Source of the DNA: Streptococcus pluranimalium
GTDB lineage: Bacteria; Bacillota; Bacilli; Lactobacillales; Streptococcaceae
Direction: 5' to 3'
DNA length: 64,000 nucleotides
Assembly: GCF_002953735.1 (NCBI RefSeq)
Contig: NZ_CP025536.1
Location: forward strand, 1,122,001-1,186,000
Below the pieces are notes generated by a model, which was given only the letters and a program-made list of their open reading frames with translations, had not been told where the DNA came from and searched no databases. How positions within the stretch are numbered: the stretch's first letter is position 1; every line of letters begins with the position of its first letter. Of this stretch, positions 38,965 through 48,801 are shown in pieces. The translations under genes and the position numbers were made by a program.

Positions 38965-39301
38965 TCAAATCACAAGTATACATCCATTAAGCAATATTGT
39001 TCCCTCTAAAAGTAATGTAAGTAGTTTCAGTCCGCCTAGTCTTGACTCTTGATAAGAAACATTTTAAATCAAAGATGAAGTCGCCAACATTTCCTTTTTC
39101 ATATTAAAAAGATAACATTAAAACAGTTTTAAAAGTATATTGAATAATGATTTAATCAATCCATTTAGGATTGATCTATCAGAAAAATACTAAATCATAA
39201 GCAGTCATTCTATTATTACAAAATAAATACTTTAGAGTTTCCCAGAAATTAACTTTTCTATCTTCTCAAATTTTTATGTCCCAAGTAAAACAATAAAATA
39301 T

Positions 39302-39328
39302 AAAAAGAGACTGGACATGCCAGTCTCT
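39302..39328 (-). terminator. Terminator after trhO
   Basis: AGAGACTGG-acatg-CCAGTCTCT, followed on the minus strand by TTTTTA. Confidence 0.8.
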
Positions 39329-39340
39329 AAATATCTTAGA

Positions 39341-40327
39341 TTAAGCCTTTACATATTCTGGTAAGCTTTCCCCGATTGCTTCTAAACGAGCTTGCCACTC
39401 ATCACGTGTCAAACCGTTTTCTTGAACATAGCGATTACGCTCATGCGCACGACATTCTGCTGAGCAACCACGAACATATTTCGCTTCGTTCTCTTCAGAA
39501 GCAAAAATTTGTTTGTTACAGAATGGGTTTGCACAATTAACGTAACGATCACATGGTGTACCATCAAAGTGATCTTTTGAAATCACTGTTGGGTTAACAT
39601 GGTTAATTGGCACTGAGATACGGTCATCAAAGACGTACATAGCACCTTCCCAAAGGTCACCCTGCACTTCTGGATCTTTACCATAAGTAGCAATTCCTCC
39701 GTGAAGTTGACCCACGTCCTTGAAGCCTTCACGAACCATCCAACCAGAGAATTTCTCACAACGAACCCCACCGGTACAGTAAACAACAACACGTTTTTCC
39801 ATAAATTTTTCTTTGTTGTCGCGTACCCATTGTGGCAATTCGCGGAAATTACGGATATCTGGACGAACGGCACCTTTGAAATGACCAAGGTCATACTCGT
39901 AGTCGTTACGAGTATCCAAAACGATAGTATCTTCGTCAAGAAGAGCTTCTCTGAATTGTTTTGGATTGAGGTATTCACCAGTTGTTTCAAGTGGGTTGAT
40001 ATCTCTATCAAAATCGTTATCTTCTAGACCAAGGTGAACAATTTCTTTTTTATAACGAACAAACATCTTGCGAAAAGCTTGCTCTTCTTCTTCATCAATC
40101 TTGAACCATAGGTCAGCAAATCGCTCATCGCTGTGTACCCAGTCCATGTATTTTTGAGTTGTTTCATAGTCGCCAGAAACCGTACCGTTAATCCCTTCAT
40201 CGGCAATCAAGATACGACCTTTAAGGCCAATTGATTTACAAAATTCCAAGTGTTTTTTAGCGTATTCTTCCGCATTTTCAATTGGAACGTACTTGTAGTA
40301 CAACAAAACTCTAATTTTTTCTGACAT
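39341..40327 (-). CDS. trhO: tRNA uridine(34) hydroxylase TrhO (rhodanese family)
   Basis: A 328-residue protein (YceA/UPF0176). A rhodanese domain carries the active-site loop [15 protein letters not shown] with Cys residues; a C-terminal Cys-rich region ([29 protein letters not shown]) probably binds metal. TrhO uses prephenate-dependent or O2-dependent chemistry to make ho5U34 in tRNA; the O2-dependent branch is TrhO. AGGAGAC at the right distance points to the ATG at 40327 (MSEKIRV), not to the in-frame codon at 40354. Confidence 0.92.
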   Translation of the reverse strand: MSEKIRVLLYYKYVPIENAEEYAKKHLEFCKSIGLKGRILIADEGINGTVSGDYETTQKYMDWVHSDERFADLWFKIDEEEEQAFRKMFVRYKKEIVHLGLEDNDFDRDINPLETTGEYLNPKQFREALLDEDTIVLDTRNDYEYDLGHFKGAVRPDIRNFRELPQWVRDNKEKFMEKRVVVYCTGGVRCEKFSGWMVREGFKDVGQLHGGIATYGKDPEVQGDLWEGAMYVFDDRISVPINHVNPTVISKDHFDGTPCDRYVNCANPFCNKQIFASEENEAKYVRGCSAECRAHERNRYVQENGLTRDEWQARLEAIGESLPEYVKA

Positions 40328-40475
40328 AATAGTCTCCTTTAATCGCCTTTGCAATAGGCGTTATTCTCTTTTATTTTAACGCTCTTTTTAAGGATTTTCA
40401 AAAGATATGACTTCCAAAATCACCAAAAGAGACAAGTATGACTATCATTTGATAAACTAAAGTAAAGGAGGCAAC

Positions 40476-40781
40476 ATGACATACGAATTTTGCTTAGAAT
40501 ATGGAACCTATCCTTTAAAGAATGTGCTAGCTGACCTTGATGAGGGAAATGAAGCACCTGACTTTATCAAGGGAAATACAGATTTAGTGGAAAAACTAGA
40601 CCGTCTCAACAACCACTTTCACCAACTCTTTCTCGTTATCGAATCTCAATTCTTCTTTGTAGGACACGATAAACCAGAACTTTTAGCATTAGTTAAAAAA
40701 GAACATTCCGAAATAGTGACAATTTTAGAAAAAGACTACCCAAATGAAACTATTAAAATAGAACGATTTTATTGGGAATAA
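40476..40781 (+). CDS. Hypothetical protein (101 residues)
   Basis: A soluble 101-residue acidic protein with no domain I recognise (MTYEFCLEYGTYPLKN...). AAAGGAGG seven bases before the ATG is a near-perfect ribosome site, and a strong terminator follows directly, so it is a real single-gene unit. No signal peptide or membrane segment. Function unknown. Confidence 0.8.
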   Translation: MTYEFCLEYGTYPLKNVLADLDEGNEAPDFIKGNTDLVEKLDRLNNHFHQLFLVIESQFFFVGHDKPELLALVKKEHSEIVTILEKDYPNETIKIERFYWE

Positions 40782-40807
40782 AAAACCAGGATTTCTCCTG
40801 GTTTTTT
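40781..40807. terminator. Bidirectional terminator
   Basis: AAAACCAGG-atttct-CCTGGTTTT with T-runs on both sides, between the 101-residue gene and spxB. Confidence 0.88.
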
Positions 40808-40817
40808 GCGTTTATTC

Positions 40818-42599
40818 TTATTTGATGTATTGTGACTCAAGGCCTTCTGCTTCTAAGAATTCACGGAATGGTACCAATTCTTCAGCTTCGTATTTAGCTT
40901 TGAAGTCAGCGATTTCTTGTTCTGAGAAGAGTTTTGAATCCAAGGTCATCACTGGAGCTTCTACTGGGATTGGACGATCTTGTGTGATGCGAGCATCAAT
41001 GACAATAGTACGACCAGCTTTGTTAAGCTCAACAGCTTCTTTCATAACAGCATCCATATCTTCAATGCGGTCAACACGGAATCCAACAGCACCTTGTGCT
41101 TCAGCGATTTTCACGTAATCTGGGTTAGTGAAGTCTACACCGAAGAGGTGTTTGTTTGTGTCTTCATATTTGTTTTTGATGAAGGCATATTCAGCATTTG
41201 AGAAGACAACGTTAATAACTGGAAGGTTGTATTGAACGTTAGTGATAACATCTGGGTAACACATACCGAAAGCACCATCACCCATGATGTTCCATACTTG
41301 ACGATCTGGATTATCTTTCTTAGCAGCAATACCACCAGGAAGGGCAATACCCATTGTTGCGAACAATGGAGATGTACGCCACATGTTCTTAGGTGTCATG
41401 TGCAAGTGACGTGTTGATGTTTGTGTAGAGTTACCAACGTCGATTGAGTAGATAGCATCCTCATCAGCATATTTGTTGATAGCGTTGTACACTTGGTACA
41501 ATTGAAGTTCGCCTTCAGTTTTACCTTCAAGCTTGTTCATGTAGTCACGCCAGTTTTGGTTGTTCTTGACAGCAGCATTCCACCATGCAGACTCTTCAAC
41601 GGCATCAACACGCTCAAGAATAGCTTTAGTAGCTTCTTTAACATCACCAAGGATTGATGCATCAAGAGCATGGCGTTTACCAAGTTTGTAAGGATCGATA
41701 TCAACTTGGATGAATTTTTCAGTGTTTTGGAAAGTGTTGTAAACTTCTGAGAATGGGAAGTTACAGCCGAGGAAAAGAACTGTGTCAGCTTCAAAGACAA
41801 CTTCGTTAGCTGGTTTCCAACCAACACGGTAAGCTGACCCAGTAAGACCTTCAAAGTCCCACTCAAATGTTTCAAAGTTTTTACCAGTTGTGATGACTGG
41901 AGCTTTGATTTTACGTGACAATTCAGTGATGATTTCACCAGCACCACGTCCACCGAAACCTGAGTAAATTACTGGGCGTTTAGCTGAGTTAAGGATTTCA
42001 ACTGCTTTGTTGATTTCCACTTCGTTCAATCCTGGAGCAACAAATGTGCGGTCGAATTCACCTGAACCATAATAAGAGTCAGCGTCGATTTCTTGGAAAC
42101 CAAAGTTTACAGGAATTTCAACAACTGCTGGACCTTTTTTAGCGATAGCTGCACGAACGGCATCGTCGATAACTTTTGGCAATTGCTCAGCATAAGCAAC
42201 ACGTTTGTTGAATACTGCAACACCATTGTACATTGGGTTTTGGTTAAGCTCTTGGAAAGCATCCATATTGAGTTCGTTAACTGGACGCGATCCAAGGATT
42301 GCAAGCATTGGAGTTGCATCCATAGCTGCATCGTAGATACCATTGATCAAGTGAGTCGCACCTGGTCCACCAGAACCAACGCAGACACCGATAGAACCGC
42401 CAAATTTAGCTTGCATAAGGGCAGCCAATGAACCAGTTTCTTCATGACGAACTTGTAAGAAGTTAATATCTTTATCTTCTGCAAGAGCATCCATCAATGA
42501 GCTAAGAGTTCCTGAAGGGATACCATAAATAGTATCAACACCCCAAGTTTTAAGAACGTTCAGCATAGCAGCTGACGCTGTAATTTTTCCATTAGACAT
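40818..42599 (-). CDS. spxB: Pyruvate oxidase (SpxB-like)
   Basis: A 593-residue ThDP/FAD enzyme: pyruvate + phosphate + O2 gives acetyl phosphate, CO2 and H2O2. The N-terminal Pyr domain holds the activating Glu ([17 protein letters not shown]), the middle domain binds FAD, and the C-terminal domain has the ThDP motif from [15 protein letters not shown] to the Asn in [10 protein letters not shown]. Length matches pneumococcal SpxB (about 591). Such an enzyme yields ATP aerobically and releases peroxide that can inhibit competitors. A cre-like site overlaps the -35 of its upstream promoter, suggesting CcpA control. Closely related family members (acetolactate synthase) differ in the C-terminal part. 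Confidence 0.92.
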   Translation of the reverse strand: MSNGKITASAAMLNVLKTWGVDTIYGIPSGTLSSLMDALAEDKDINFLQVRHEETGSLAALMQAKFGGSIGVCVGSGGPGATHLINGIYDAAMDATPMLAILGSRPVNELNMDAFQELNQNPMYNGVAVFNKRVAYAEQLPKVIDDAVRAAIAKKGPAVVEIPVNFGFQEIDADSYYGSGEFDRTFVAPGLNEVEINKAVEILNSAKRPVIYSGFGGRGAGEIITELSRKIKAPVITTGKNFETFEWDFEGLTGSAYRVGWKPANEVVFEADTVLFLGCNFPFSEVYNTFQNTEKFIQVDIDPYKLGKRHALDASILGDVKEATKAILERVDAVEESAWWNAAVKNNQNWRDYMNKLEGKTEGELQLYQVYNAINKYADEDAIYSIDVGNSTQTSTRHLHMTPKNMWRTSPLFATMGIALPGGIAAKKDNPDRQVWNIMGDGAFGMCYPDVITNVQYNLPVINVVFSNAEYAFIKNKYEDTNKHLFGVDFTNPDYVKIAEAQGAVGFRVDRIEDMDAVMKEAVELNKAGRTIVIDARITQDRPIPVEAPVMTLDSKLFSEQEIADFKAKYEAEELVPFREFLEAEGLESQYIK

Positions 42600-42648
42600 A
42601 AAAAGTCTCCCAATTTTTTATAATAAGTGTACGTCGAGCCTAAACTCT

Positions 42649-42686
42649 ATTATGATTGCTGATCAGACATATTGCAAACGTTTTAG
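42649..42686 (-). promoter_or_regulatory. spxB promoter with cre-like site
   Basis: On the minus strand TTGCAA is followed after 17 bp by CATAAT. The -35 overlaps TTGCAAACGTTTTAG (plus strand 42672-42686), which fits the cre consensus WTGNAANCGNWNNCW except at one late position. Confidence 0.5.
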
Positions 42687-42776
42687 GATTTGTACGCTAC
42701 TAATGATAACACCCTCTGCTTCTAAGCGCAAAAAACTTGCTCACTAGCAGTTGTCTTTCTACTTTATAACAGTTTT

Positions 42777-42804
42777 ATAATAATTGTACTAGTACAATTA
42801 TTAT
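42777..42804. repeat. 28-bp perfect palindrome
   Basis: Perfect symmetry around CTAG: inner TTGTACTAGTACAA flanked by ATAATAA/TTATTAT. There is no T-run, so it looks like a dimeric regulator site. The nearest gene is spxB, about 180 bases away. Confidence 0.75.
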
Positions 42805-42875
42805 TCGTTAGTATGAAATGCTCAGACAAAGCCTCATATTTTTGCCTCTCTATTGAAAACGAAACAATATAAAAT

Positions 42876-43025
42876 AAGAGTGGAACAAAAATCGGTAACT
42901 CGCAATGCTCGACTTCCCTCTCACTCATTCACTCCCACCTCCATACAGCTCAAACAGACAGGGGGAGTGACTGCTTGGGGTAGAAAATTGGGTAAAAACT
43001 TCCCTCATTCGTTAGGAATGTCAAA
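42876..43025. repeat. Streptococcal intergenic repeat-like sequence
   Basis: Starts AAGAGTGGAACAAAAATCGG and contains CCCACCTCCATACAGCTCAA and a GACTGCTTGGGG end, resembling the recurring streptococcal intergenic element with a GAGTGGGACAGAAATCG start. A shorter relative on the other strand lies at about 56059-56115. The region 42690-43145 holds no gene. Confidence 0.45.
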
Positions 43026-43145
43026 ATTGCTGCCACAAGCTCATTAGTTAGAAAGTAGAGTTGTTTTGCAACTCATGATTTACTATCTCCAAGACTTATA
43101 TGCCTTGAAACGCTCAATCACTGCTGCTTAGCCGACTGAATAAAC

Positions 43146-43173
43146 TAAAAAGACTAGGACATTTGTCCCAGCC
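43146..43173 (-). terminator. Terminator after the TIGR01906 gene
   Basis: On the minus strand GGCTGGGACA-aa-TGTCCTAGTC followed by TTTTT, the common streptococcal GGGACA-type hairpin. Confidence 0.7.
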
Positions 43174-43248
43174 TCATTTCTATTTAAGTTTTTTTACTCA
43201 GCTGTTTCTGTTGACAATTAGGCACCAACTGTAGTTGTCAACAAACCA

Positions 43249-43905
43249 TTATTGATAAGCCGTGTCACTTGAAGGGTGTATATTTTTACTAAAAATAGAA
43301 AGAAATCCCATCAAAAGTTCATAAATCACAAAAAACAATAAAAAACAATAAAAGAAGAAGGTTTCTGGCAAAATATTAATAATAGGATCTGTATAAGGGT
43401 TGAAAAGCCATGTGCTATCACCTGGAAACAAAACATGATGAAAAAGCGTAAAAAATTCGTTAAAGCCTATTGAGACCGCAAACAAGCCGATCAAGACTGG
43501 TAACATAACCGCCATAACATACATACGCTGATATAAAAATAAGGTTTTATGCCGTATGGAACGATACCAGAAATAACAGGTTGGTAACAAAGTCCCTATA
43601 AACACAAGCTGAACAAGATGAAACAAACCTTTAACATCAGAAAAATGCTTAAGACCATCTTTTGAAGAAGAAAAATCAGGCATTGCCAGCGTATGATGAA
43701 AAGGATTCATCAAATAACTTAAAAGATGATTGTAATTTCTTAAAATAGCTGATGTTGAAAGATCAACCATTTCTGGAATGTGAAGCCAAGATATAGCTAA
43801 AGGATAGGCTAGCCAAGCAATCAAAATCGTCAAAAGAATCGCTAAAGATAGGAGCCAAATAATACTAAGTAAGGTCAAAAAACACTGACTAATACGGGGA
43901 TACAT
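43249..43905 (-). CDS. TIGR01906 family integral membrane protein
   Basis: A 218-residue protein with four or five membrane segments and an external loop with HHTLAMPDFSSSKDGLKHF. This matches the TIGR01906/DUF1461 family of Firmicutes, often placed next to a NagD-like phosphatase as here. Function unknown. GAGG five bases before the ATG at 43905 sets the start; a GTG two codons earlier is less likely. Forms the end of the thioesterase-Nudix-HAD run. Confidence 0.82.
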   Translation of the reverse strand: MYPRISQCFLTLLSIIWLLSLAILLTILIAWLAYPLAISWLHIPEMVDLSTSAILRNYNHLLSYLMNPFHHTLAMPDFSSSKDGLKHFSDVKGLFHLVQLVFIGTLLPTCYFWYRSIRHKTLFLYQRMYVMAVMLPVLIGLFAVSIGFNEFFTLFHHVLFPGDSTWLFNPYTDPIINILPETFFFYCFLLFFVIYELLMGFLSIFSKNIHPSSDTAYQ

Positions 43906-43988
43906 GTACACCTCAACTAAACTCTATTTTTTATCGTTTGAAAATCAAATCCTACCCATAAACTTACTACAAATGTCTTAAGGAAAAC

Positions 43989-44762
43989 TTATAGATGATC
44001 AAATGACCAATCTGCTAAGGAATCCAAAACATGAGTCGGCTGAATCGGCAAGCTAGGCAACTCCTCTTTTTTAGTAAATCCAGTCAACACTAACAAGGTA
44101 TCGATATCATTTTTAATTCCAGCTGTAATATCAGTTAGGTAATTGTCACCAACCATAATAGCTTCTTCTCGCTTAACCCCCAATCTATCTAAAGCCTTAT
44201 TCATGATAACAGCTTCTGGTTTTCCAATAATAATTGGGGATACACGTGTCGCAGCTTCTAAAAGGGCCAAGAGGGATCCAGCTCCCGGCATAAGACCACG
44301 TTCCGTTGGGATATTAAGATCAGGATTAGTACCGATAAAGAAGGCACCCTTTTGAATGGCCAAAGTCGCTACCGCTAACTGGTCATAAGTCACTTGAGTA
44401 TCTAAACCAACCACTACATAAGCAGGATTTTCTTCTTCATGGACGTAACCTGCTGCCTCAATAGCCGTTTTTAATCCTTTCTCCCCGATAACATAAGCCG
44501 TTTTACCACGTTTCATGTCATTCATATAATCCACCGTTGCCAGGGTCGCTGTGTAAATCGTCTCAAGTGGTGTCTTAACATTAAACTTAGTAGCCAACAT
44601 GTCTTGAACCATCTCAGGTGTTCTGGTTGTGTTATTGGTCACCAGCATATAGGGAATCTGACGCTCTTGAAGATCAGCAATAAACTGCTCACCCGCTGGA
44701 ATACGCTCATTTCCTTTATAAATCGTACCGTCTAAATCTATTAAATAACCTTTGTATGCCAT
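43989..44762 (-). CDS. HAD-superfamily phosphatase (NagD/TIGR01457 type)
   Basis: A 257-residue class IIA HAD phosphatase. The nucleophile and acid/base are Asp9 and Asp11 in LIDLDGTIY, motif II is MLVTNNTTR and motif III/IV lies at [13 protein letters not shown] and [10 protein letters not shown]. Gram-positive members are broad nucleotide or sugar phosphatases. The ATG at 44762 follows GAGGAATTC; a longer frame extends back to 44900 but has no family similarity. Between a Nudix and a membrane protein gene in one run. Confidence 0.9.
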   Translation of the reverse strand: MAYKGYLIDLDGTIYKGNERIPAGEQFIADLQERQIPYMLVTNNTTRTPEMVQDMLATKFNVKTPLETIYTATLATVDYMNDMKRGKTAYVIGEKGLKTAIEAAGYVHEEENPAYVVVGLDTQVTYDQLAVATLAIQKGAFFIGTNPDLNIPTERGLMPGAGSLLALLEAATRVSPIIIGKPEAVIMNKALDRLGVKREEAIMVGDNYLTDITAGIKNDIDTLLVLTGFTKKEELPSLPIQPTHVLDSLADWSFDHL

Positions 44763-44778
44763 GAATTCCTCATTTCTA

Positions 44779-45396
44779 TCAGTCAAAAACCGTTTCCCAA
44801 TACTTGGCCTTATAAGCCTCGTAGCACAGACGGATTTGCTTTTCAGTTGTTTTATTTTGGGACAATTCGGGAAGCTGATGAAGCTCAAAGTATTTGGCAT
44901 CTAAGGTTTCAGAGTTAGCCTGAAAGGAGCCACTGATATAGTGGCAGAGCACAAAATGCTTGATAACCCGAAGCGCTGTATTAGCTTGGTTATTTTTTCG
45001 CTTATCATGCACCGCAACTAAACGCTTAACTTCTACATCAAAGCCTGTCTCTTCCTTAACTTCCTTAATGGTGTTAGACAAGATAGACTCTTGTACGTCA
45101 CACCAACCTCCCGGTAATGCCCAGAGCCCATTGGCTTCTTGAACTAAAAGGATCTTATCTTCTTGAAAAATAGCCGCTCGTGTATCAATTTTAGGAGTCT
45201 GGTAACCATCCTCACTAGCAAAAAGTTCTGTAACCACTGACTTGGGAATTCCAGAAGCTGCACTCATCATTTGACTAGCAATGTCCCGAATTTCCTCGTA
45301 GCGCTCACGGTCAAAAACAGCTGGATCATAAGCCAAACCATTTTGGGCTAGGGCTTGTAAACGAACAGCCCATTCTAACCAAGCTTCTTCTTTCAT
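44779..45396 (-). CDS. Nudix hydrolase with N-terminal Nudix_hydro_N domain
   Basis: A 205-residue protein: an N-terminal helical domain ([30 protein letters not shown]) typical of a Gram-positive ADP-ribose pyrophosphatase group, then a Nudix box [23 protein letters not shown] at about residues 100-122 with intact EVKEE. The likely substrates are nucleoside diphosphate-linked compounds. GAGGAGG places the start at 45396; the stop of the upstream thioesterase overlaps this ribosome region. Confidence 0.88.
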   Translation of the reverse strand: MKEEAWLEWAVRLQALAQNGLAYDPAVFDRERYEEIRDIASQMMSAASGIPKSVVTELFASEDGYQTPKIDTRAAIFQEDKILLVQEANGLWALPGGWCDVQESILSNTIKEVKEETGFDVEVKRLVAVHDKRKNNQANTALRVIKHFVLCHYISGSFQANSETLDAKYFELHQLPELSQNKTTEKQIRLCYEAYKAKYWETVFD

Positions 45397-45397
45397 A

Positions 45398-46138
45398 TTA
45401 AGCCTCCTCGGAAACAGCTGACCACTCAATCAAAGCTTGTGCATTAATTTGCCCCTCTGTCGTAATTTGATGACGGCTGATCCTATCTTCTAAAAGCACT
45501 TCTGAGACAATGTCACGGCCATAGTGAATCTCTTTGACATACTTAAGATCGATGTGTTTTGGATAATGCGTTTTTAGAAAATCAATAGGCATGACATCAT
45601 AAATCCAGTCCAAGTATTTACTATTATTAACATGCCCATTCATGTCCAAATCAAAATAGCGCACATGATAGTCCGTTTTAGCAGCATTTTCTAAGACAGG
45701 GTATTTTGGACCACGCTTGATTTTCTTGATAAATTCAGAGTCGTAAATAGCAATCAATTCTGCTGGAACAGGGGCTACTTTTCGAGTCTCAAAATCAATT
45801 AAAACAAAGGTTGTGGCGATAGTCATCATTTTCTGACCGTCCTGTCCAAAAATGTCAAAATCACGGTAACAGAACAATTTGTTATACGACCTTGCTTCTG
45901 TTTCAATAGTGATTTTCTCTGCAAATCTTGGAAGTCTTTCAATACTAATATTGTAATCTGTGATGACCCAAACTAAACCATACGTATCTAAAACATATTG
46001 ATCTGACACACCTAGTTCTGCTGATTGCATGCCAGAGACTTGCAAAGCAACCGACAATAAATGTGGCAATTTAACACAATGATTCACATCTGTCTCATAA
46101 AAGGGAATCTCATAAGTTATCCTATATCGTTTTCCCAT
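45398..46138 (-). CDS. Acyl-ACP thioesterase
   Basis: A 246-residue double hotdog protein of the acyl-ACP thioesterase family (PF01643): YETDVNHCVKLPHLLSVA in the first hotdog and YFDLDMNGHVNNSKYLDWI with the catalytic Asn/His in the second. It releases fatty acids from acyl carrier protein; in streptococci the physiological reason is not fully settled. It lies between hemW and the Nudix gene, all co-directional. Confidence 0.92.
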   Translation of the reverse strand: MGKRYRITYEIPFYETDVNHCVKLPHLLSVALQVSGMQSAELGVSDQYVLDTYGLVWVITDYNISIERLPRFAEKITIETEARSYNKLFCYRDFDIFGQDGQKMMTIATTFVLIDFETRKVAPVPAELIAIYDSEFIKKIKRGPKYPVLENAAKTDYHVRYFDLDMNGHVNNSKYLDWIYDVMPIDFLKTHYPKHIDLKYVKEIHYGRDIVSEVLLEDRISRHQITTEGQINAQALIEWSAVSEEA

Positions 46139-46152
46139 TTTTAACCTTCTTT

Positions 46153-47295
46153 CTAATCATCATTATCAAGAATAAATTTTTCCGCAACAGTATCTCCAAG
46201 GAAAAGACCTTTTTTGGTCATGCGAATGGTATCATCTTCATGAATCAAGAGACCATCCTTGACTAAATCGGCAACGATTTGCCCGTAACGCTCTTCAAAA
46301 CCGACACCAAATTTTGCTTCAAAATGACTGATGGAAATGCCAGATTTCTTACGCAAGCCTAGGAAAAACTCTTCCTCCATCATTTCCTCTTTGCTTAGGA
46401 TATCTTCACCTAGACGCGAATGCCCATGTTCCGCAATGGCTTTAAGGTAATGCTGAATTGGTCCACGATTGCGGTAGCGCACTCCATCGAGGTAACCCGA
46501 AGCACCCGCACCAACACCGTAGTATTCGACATTGTCCCAGTACATGAGATTATGACGACTTTCAAATCCTGGCTTGGTGAAATTGGAAATTTCATAATGT
46601 TCGAAGCCATTTTTTTCCAACTCATTGATGATATAGGTAAACATATCCGCTTCGATGTCTTCATTTGGTAAATGCAAGCGACCACGACGTTGCTTATTCA
46701 TGAAAACTGTATGATTCTCCAAAATCAAACTGTAAAGACTGAGATGGGGAATATCTAAGGCCAAAGCTTTACGAACATTTTCCTCAACCTGTTCCATGGT
46801 CTGATTGGGTAAAGCGTATATCAAATCAATCGAAATATTAGTCAAACCAGCTGCTTTGAGGGCATCGATGCTTTCATAGATTTGAGCTTCATTATGACTA
46901 CGACCTATTTGCTTGAGCTGCTTGTCAAAGAAGGTCTGAACACCTAGAGAAACGCGATTGACGGCTGATTTTTTCAAGACTTCAATCTTCTCAGGTGTTA
47001 AATCACCTGGGTTTGCTTCAATAGTAAACTCTTCCAGCATTTCCAAATTGATTTGTTTTTCAAGATTGCTCAACAAGTAATCTAATTGCTCAGCTGAGAT
47101 TGCTGTCGGAGTTCCTCCCCCAATATAAAGCGTTTTTAAATCATGAATATCATAATAATTAAATTCACTGATAAGCGCTGTTAGATAATCATCAACAGGC
47201 TGATTCTTGATAAAAACTTTTGAGAAATCACAATAGTAACAAATTTGAGTGCAAAAAGGAATATGCACATAAGCTGAAGTTGGTTTCTGAGACAT
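46153..47295 (-). CDS. hemW: Radical SAM protein HemW
   Basis: A 380-residue radical SAM protein. Cys15, Cys19 and Cys22 (PFCTQICYYCDF) bind the 4Fe-4S cluster; YIGGGTPTAIS and GVQTFFDKQLKQIGRSH follow. HemW-type proteins bind and traffic heme and are often mislabelled as coproporphyrinogen III oxidase HemN, which has an additional N-terminal region absent here. Streptococci lack heme synthesis, which fits the HemW reading. Confidence 0.9.
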   Translation of the reverse strand: MSQKPTSAYVHIPFCTQICYYCDFSKVFIKNQPVDDYLTALISEFNYYDIHDLKTLYIGGGTPTAISAEQLDYLLSNLEKQINLEMLEEFTIEANPGDLTPEKIEVLKKSAVNRVSLGVQTFFDKQLKQIGRSHNEAQIYESIDALKAAGLTNISIDLIYALPNQTMEQVEENVRKALALDIPHLSLYSLILENHTVFMNKQRRGRLHLPNEDIEADMFTYIINELEKNGFEHYEISNFTKPGFESRHNLMYWDNVEYYGVGAGASGYLDGVRYRNRGPIQHYLKAIAEHGHSRLGEDILSKEEMMEEEFFLGLRKKSGISISHFEAKFGVGFEERYGQIVADLVKDGLLIHEDDTIRMTKKGLFLGDTVAEKFILDNDD

Positions 47296-47475
47296 ACTAC
47301 TATCCTAGCATTTTTTAGAGTGAATATAAATGAAAGTTCAAAAAGACATAGAGAGAAAGAATAAGAGACCTATTATAGAAAGTTAACAGCTTTATCCAGT
47401 TAAAAACAATCCTAAACACGTTTTATAAAAGATTGAGACAAGCATTATCAACAAAGAATCAACACAGTTCCGTCA

Positions 47476-48801
47476 TTAGAAAGTATCTATAATAGCTTGA
47501 TACTGCTCCTTGGAAGTCAAATGAGCAGCTGCTTCTTGCGCGACGATTGCCGTAATCATGTTACTTTCATTGCCAATTAAATCCTGTAATTTTTGACTCA
47601 TCTGAGCAATTTCAGTCGGTGCAAAACAATGTCTGTCAGCGATATAATCTCGACCATGAACTGTGTTATTAAAAGCCAAGATAAGCATTCGATTTTCAAA
47701 AGCTGTTCTTAAGGCAGCTAAAATTTCATTACCATGATTGATATCTAAATAAAAGGAACAAGTCTGAAAAAGATGATTAACATTAGCTTGAGAGATATTA
47801 GGATAAAGGCTGACGTTAGGGTATTTACCAAGCGCCATCAACTTAGCCGACATTTCTGTCAAAGCACCGATATGAACATGTAGCGACGGTATTTGTCTAA
47901 GTAACTCCTCAATACCTTCTAGCTGATCAGAATTGGTTAAAATAAGTGCCTCGTTAGTAAGGTGATTTTGACGTTTAAATGGATAGTGAAATCCTAAAAA
48001 ACTGACTTTGTTTTGTAACGGTAGTGGCAACAAATCTAAGGCTTTCTCATAAGCTTTCTTCTTTTGAATAACGATTTTGGTAGGCCTTGGTACATCGTCA
48101 TTTAGCAATAAAGTCATATTTCCAGGAATGGATTCTCCCAACTCTTCCTGCCAAAATAAAACATCATTACCAGCTAATCCTAGTTGATAGGTTGCAAGGA
48201 AGGGAGTTGATAAAGAGTTATAAAAAATACGATCGAGCTGATAGCCTGCTACCTTCAAATAATATGCCACAAATTCCGAACGACTTTTAAAAATGATAAT
48301 CTTGTCAGCTGTTAAAATCACATCACCTGTTGTATGATTCTCAACAATAACTTCCTGATTATCTTTATTAAAATAAGTTGTTATGGTCGCTTGACTAGCT
48401 TGATTATAGCTTGTTTGAGAAAAGAGATACCCTTGCTTGTTATAACGATCCGTCACGCGCAATCGTCCCTTCTCATCATACCAATCCACTGCCTTGACAC
48501 AGCGCAAATGTCCTGGATGAGCATAATGAATGTGCGCTCGCTTTTGATGATAATCATGAACCGCCGCATGGCTATTATTACCTGAGATTTCCCAGTATTC
48601 AGGAACTCTGATTTGATTAAAATAAAGCGGATTCGCCGGCATATCAGCAAAGCCTGTAAAATACAAATAAGGTGATGTAACGTCTTCTGGCAAAAAGCCA
48701 TCATCATTAATAGCAATCGTCGGATTCTGATAGCCAGACATGATTAATGAATAGTGGAGATCCCAACTCGCCTGATTATAGGTATCAAATAGATTAATCA
48801 T
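47476..48801 (-). CDS. gtfB: GtfB-like glycosyltransferase-stabilising protein
   Basis: A 441-residue protein of the GtfB/Gtf2 family, the non-catalytic partner that binds acceptor polypeptide and holds it for GtfA during O-GlcNAc addition to Ser/Thr-rich adhesins. It starts MINLFDTYNQASWDLHYSL and has the DUF1975-like N-terminal half and a degenerate GT-B C-terminal half. It overlaps gtfA by 8 bases. No SecA2/SecY2/Asp genes or serine-rich repeat protein lies in this window, so the target is elsewhere or is a different Ser/Thr-rich protein. Confidence 0.88.
   Translation of the reverse strand: MINLFDTYNQASWDLHYSLIMSGYQNPTIAINDDGFLPEDVTSPYLYFTGFADMPANPLYFNQIRVPEYWEISGNNSHAAVHDYHQKRAHIHYAHPGHLRCVKAVDWYDEKGRLRVTDRYNKQGYLFSQTSYNQASQATITTYFNKDNQEVIVENHTTGDVILTADKIIIFKSRSEFVAYYLKVAGYQLDRIFYNSLSTPFLATYQLGLAGNDVLFWQEELGESIPGNMTLLLNDDVPRPTKIVIQKKKAYEKALDLLPLPLQNKVSFLGFHYPFKRQNHLTNEALILTNSDQLEGIEELLRQIPSLHVHIGALTEMSAKLMALGKYPNVSLYPNISQANVNHLFQTCSFYLDINHGNEILAALRTAFENRMLILAFNNTVHGRDYIADRHCFAPTEIAQMSQKLQDLIGNESNMITAIVAQEAAAHLTSKEQYQAIIDTF

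Larger units (their letters stand above)
38545..39301. other. Gene-poor 0.75 kb region
   Basis: No intact gene can be supported. Stops occur in all frames. It holds a 12-bp perfect inverted repeat (38761-38791), a decayed reading frame with signal-peptide-like residues (38764-38964, minus) and otherwise AT-rich sequence, as expected of a lost gene. Confidence 0.6.

Noticed and set aside
41537..41953. Long frames overlapping spxB in other phases (also 42093-42431 and 40822-41118)
   Set aside because: They are antisense or shifted shadows of a well-supported pyruvate oxidase, without ribosome sites or family similarity.
44763..44900. N-terminal extension of the HAD phosphatase gene
   Set aside because: It overlaps the Nudix gene, has no family similarity, and the internal ATG has a good ribosome site.
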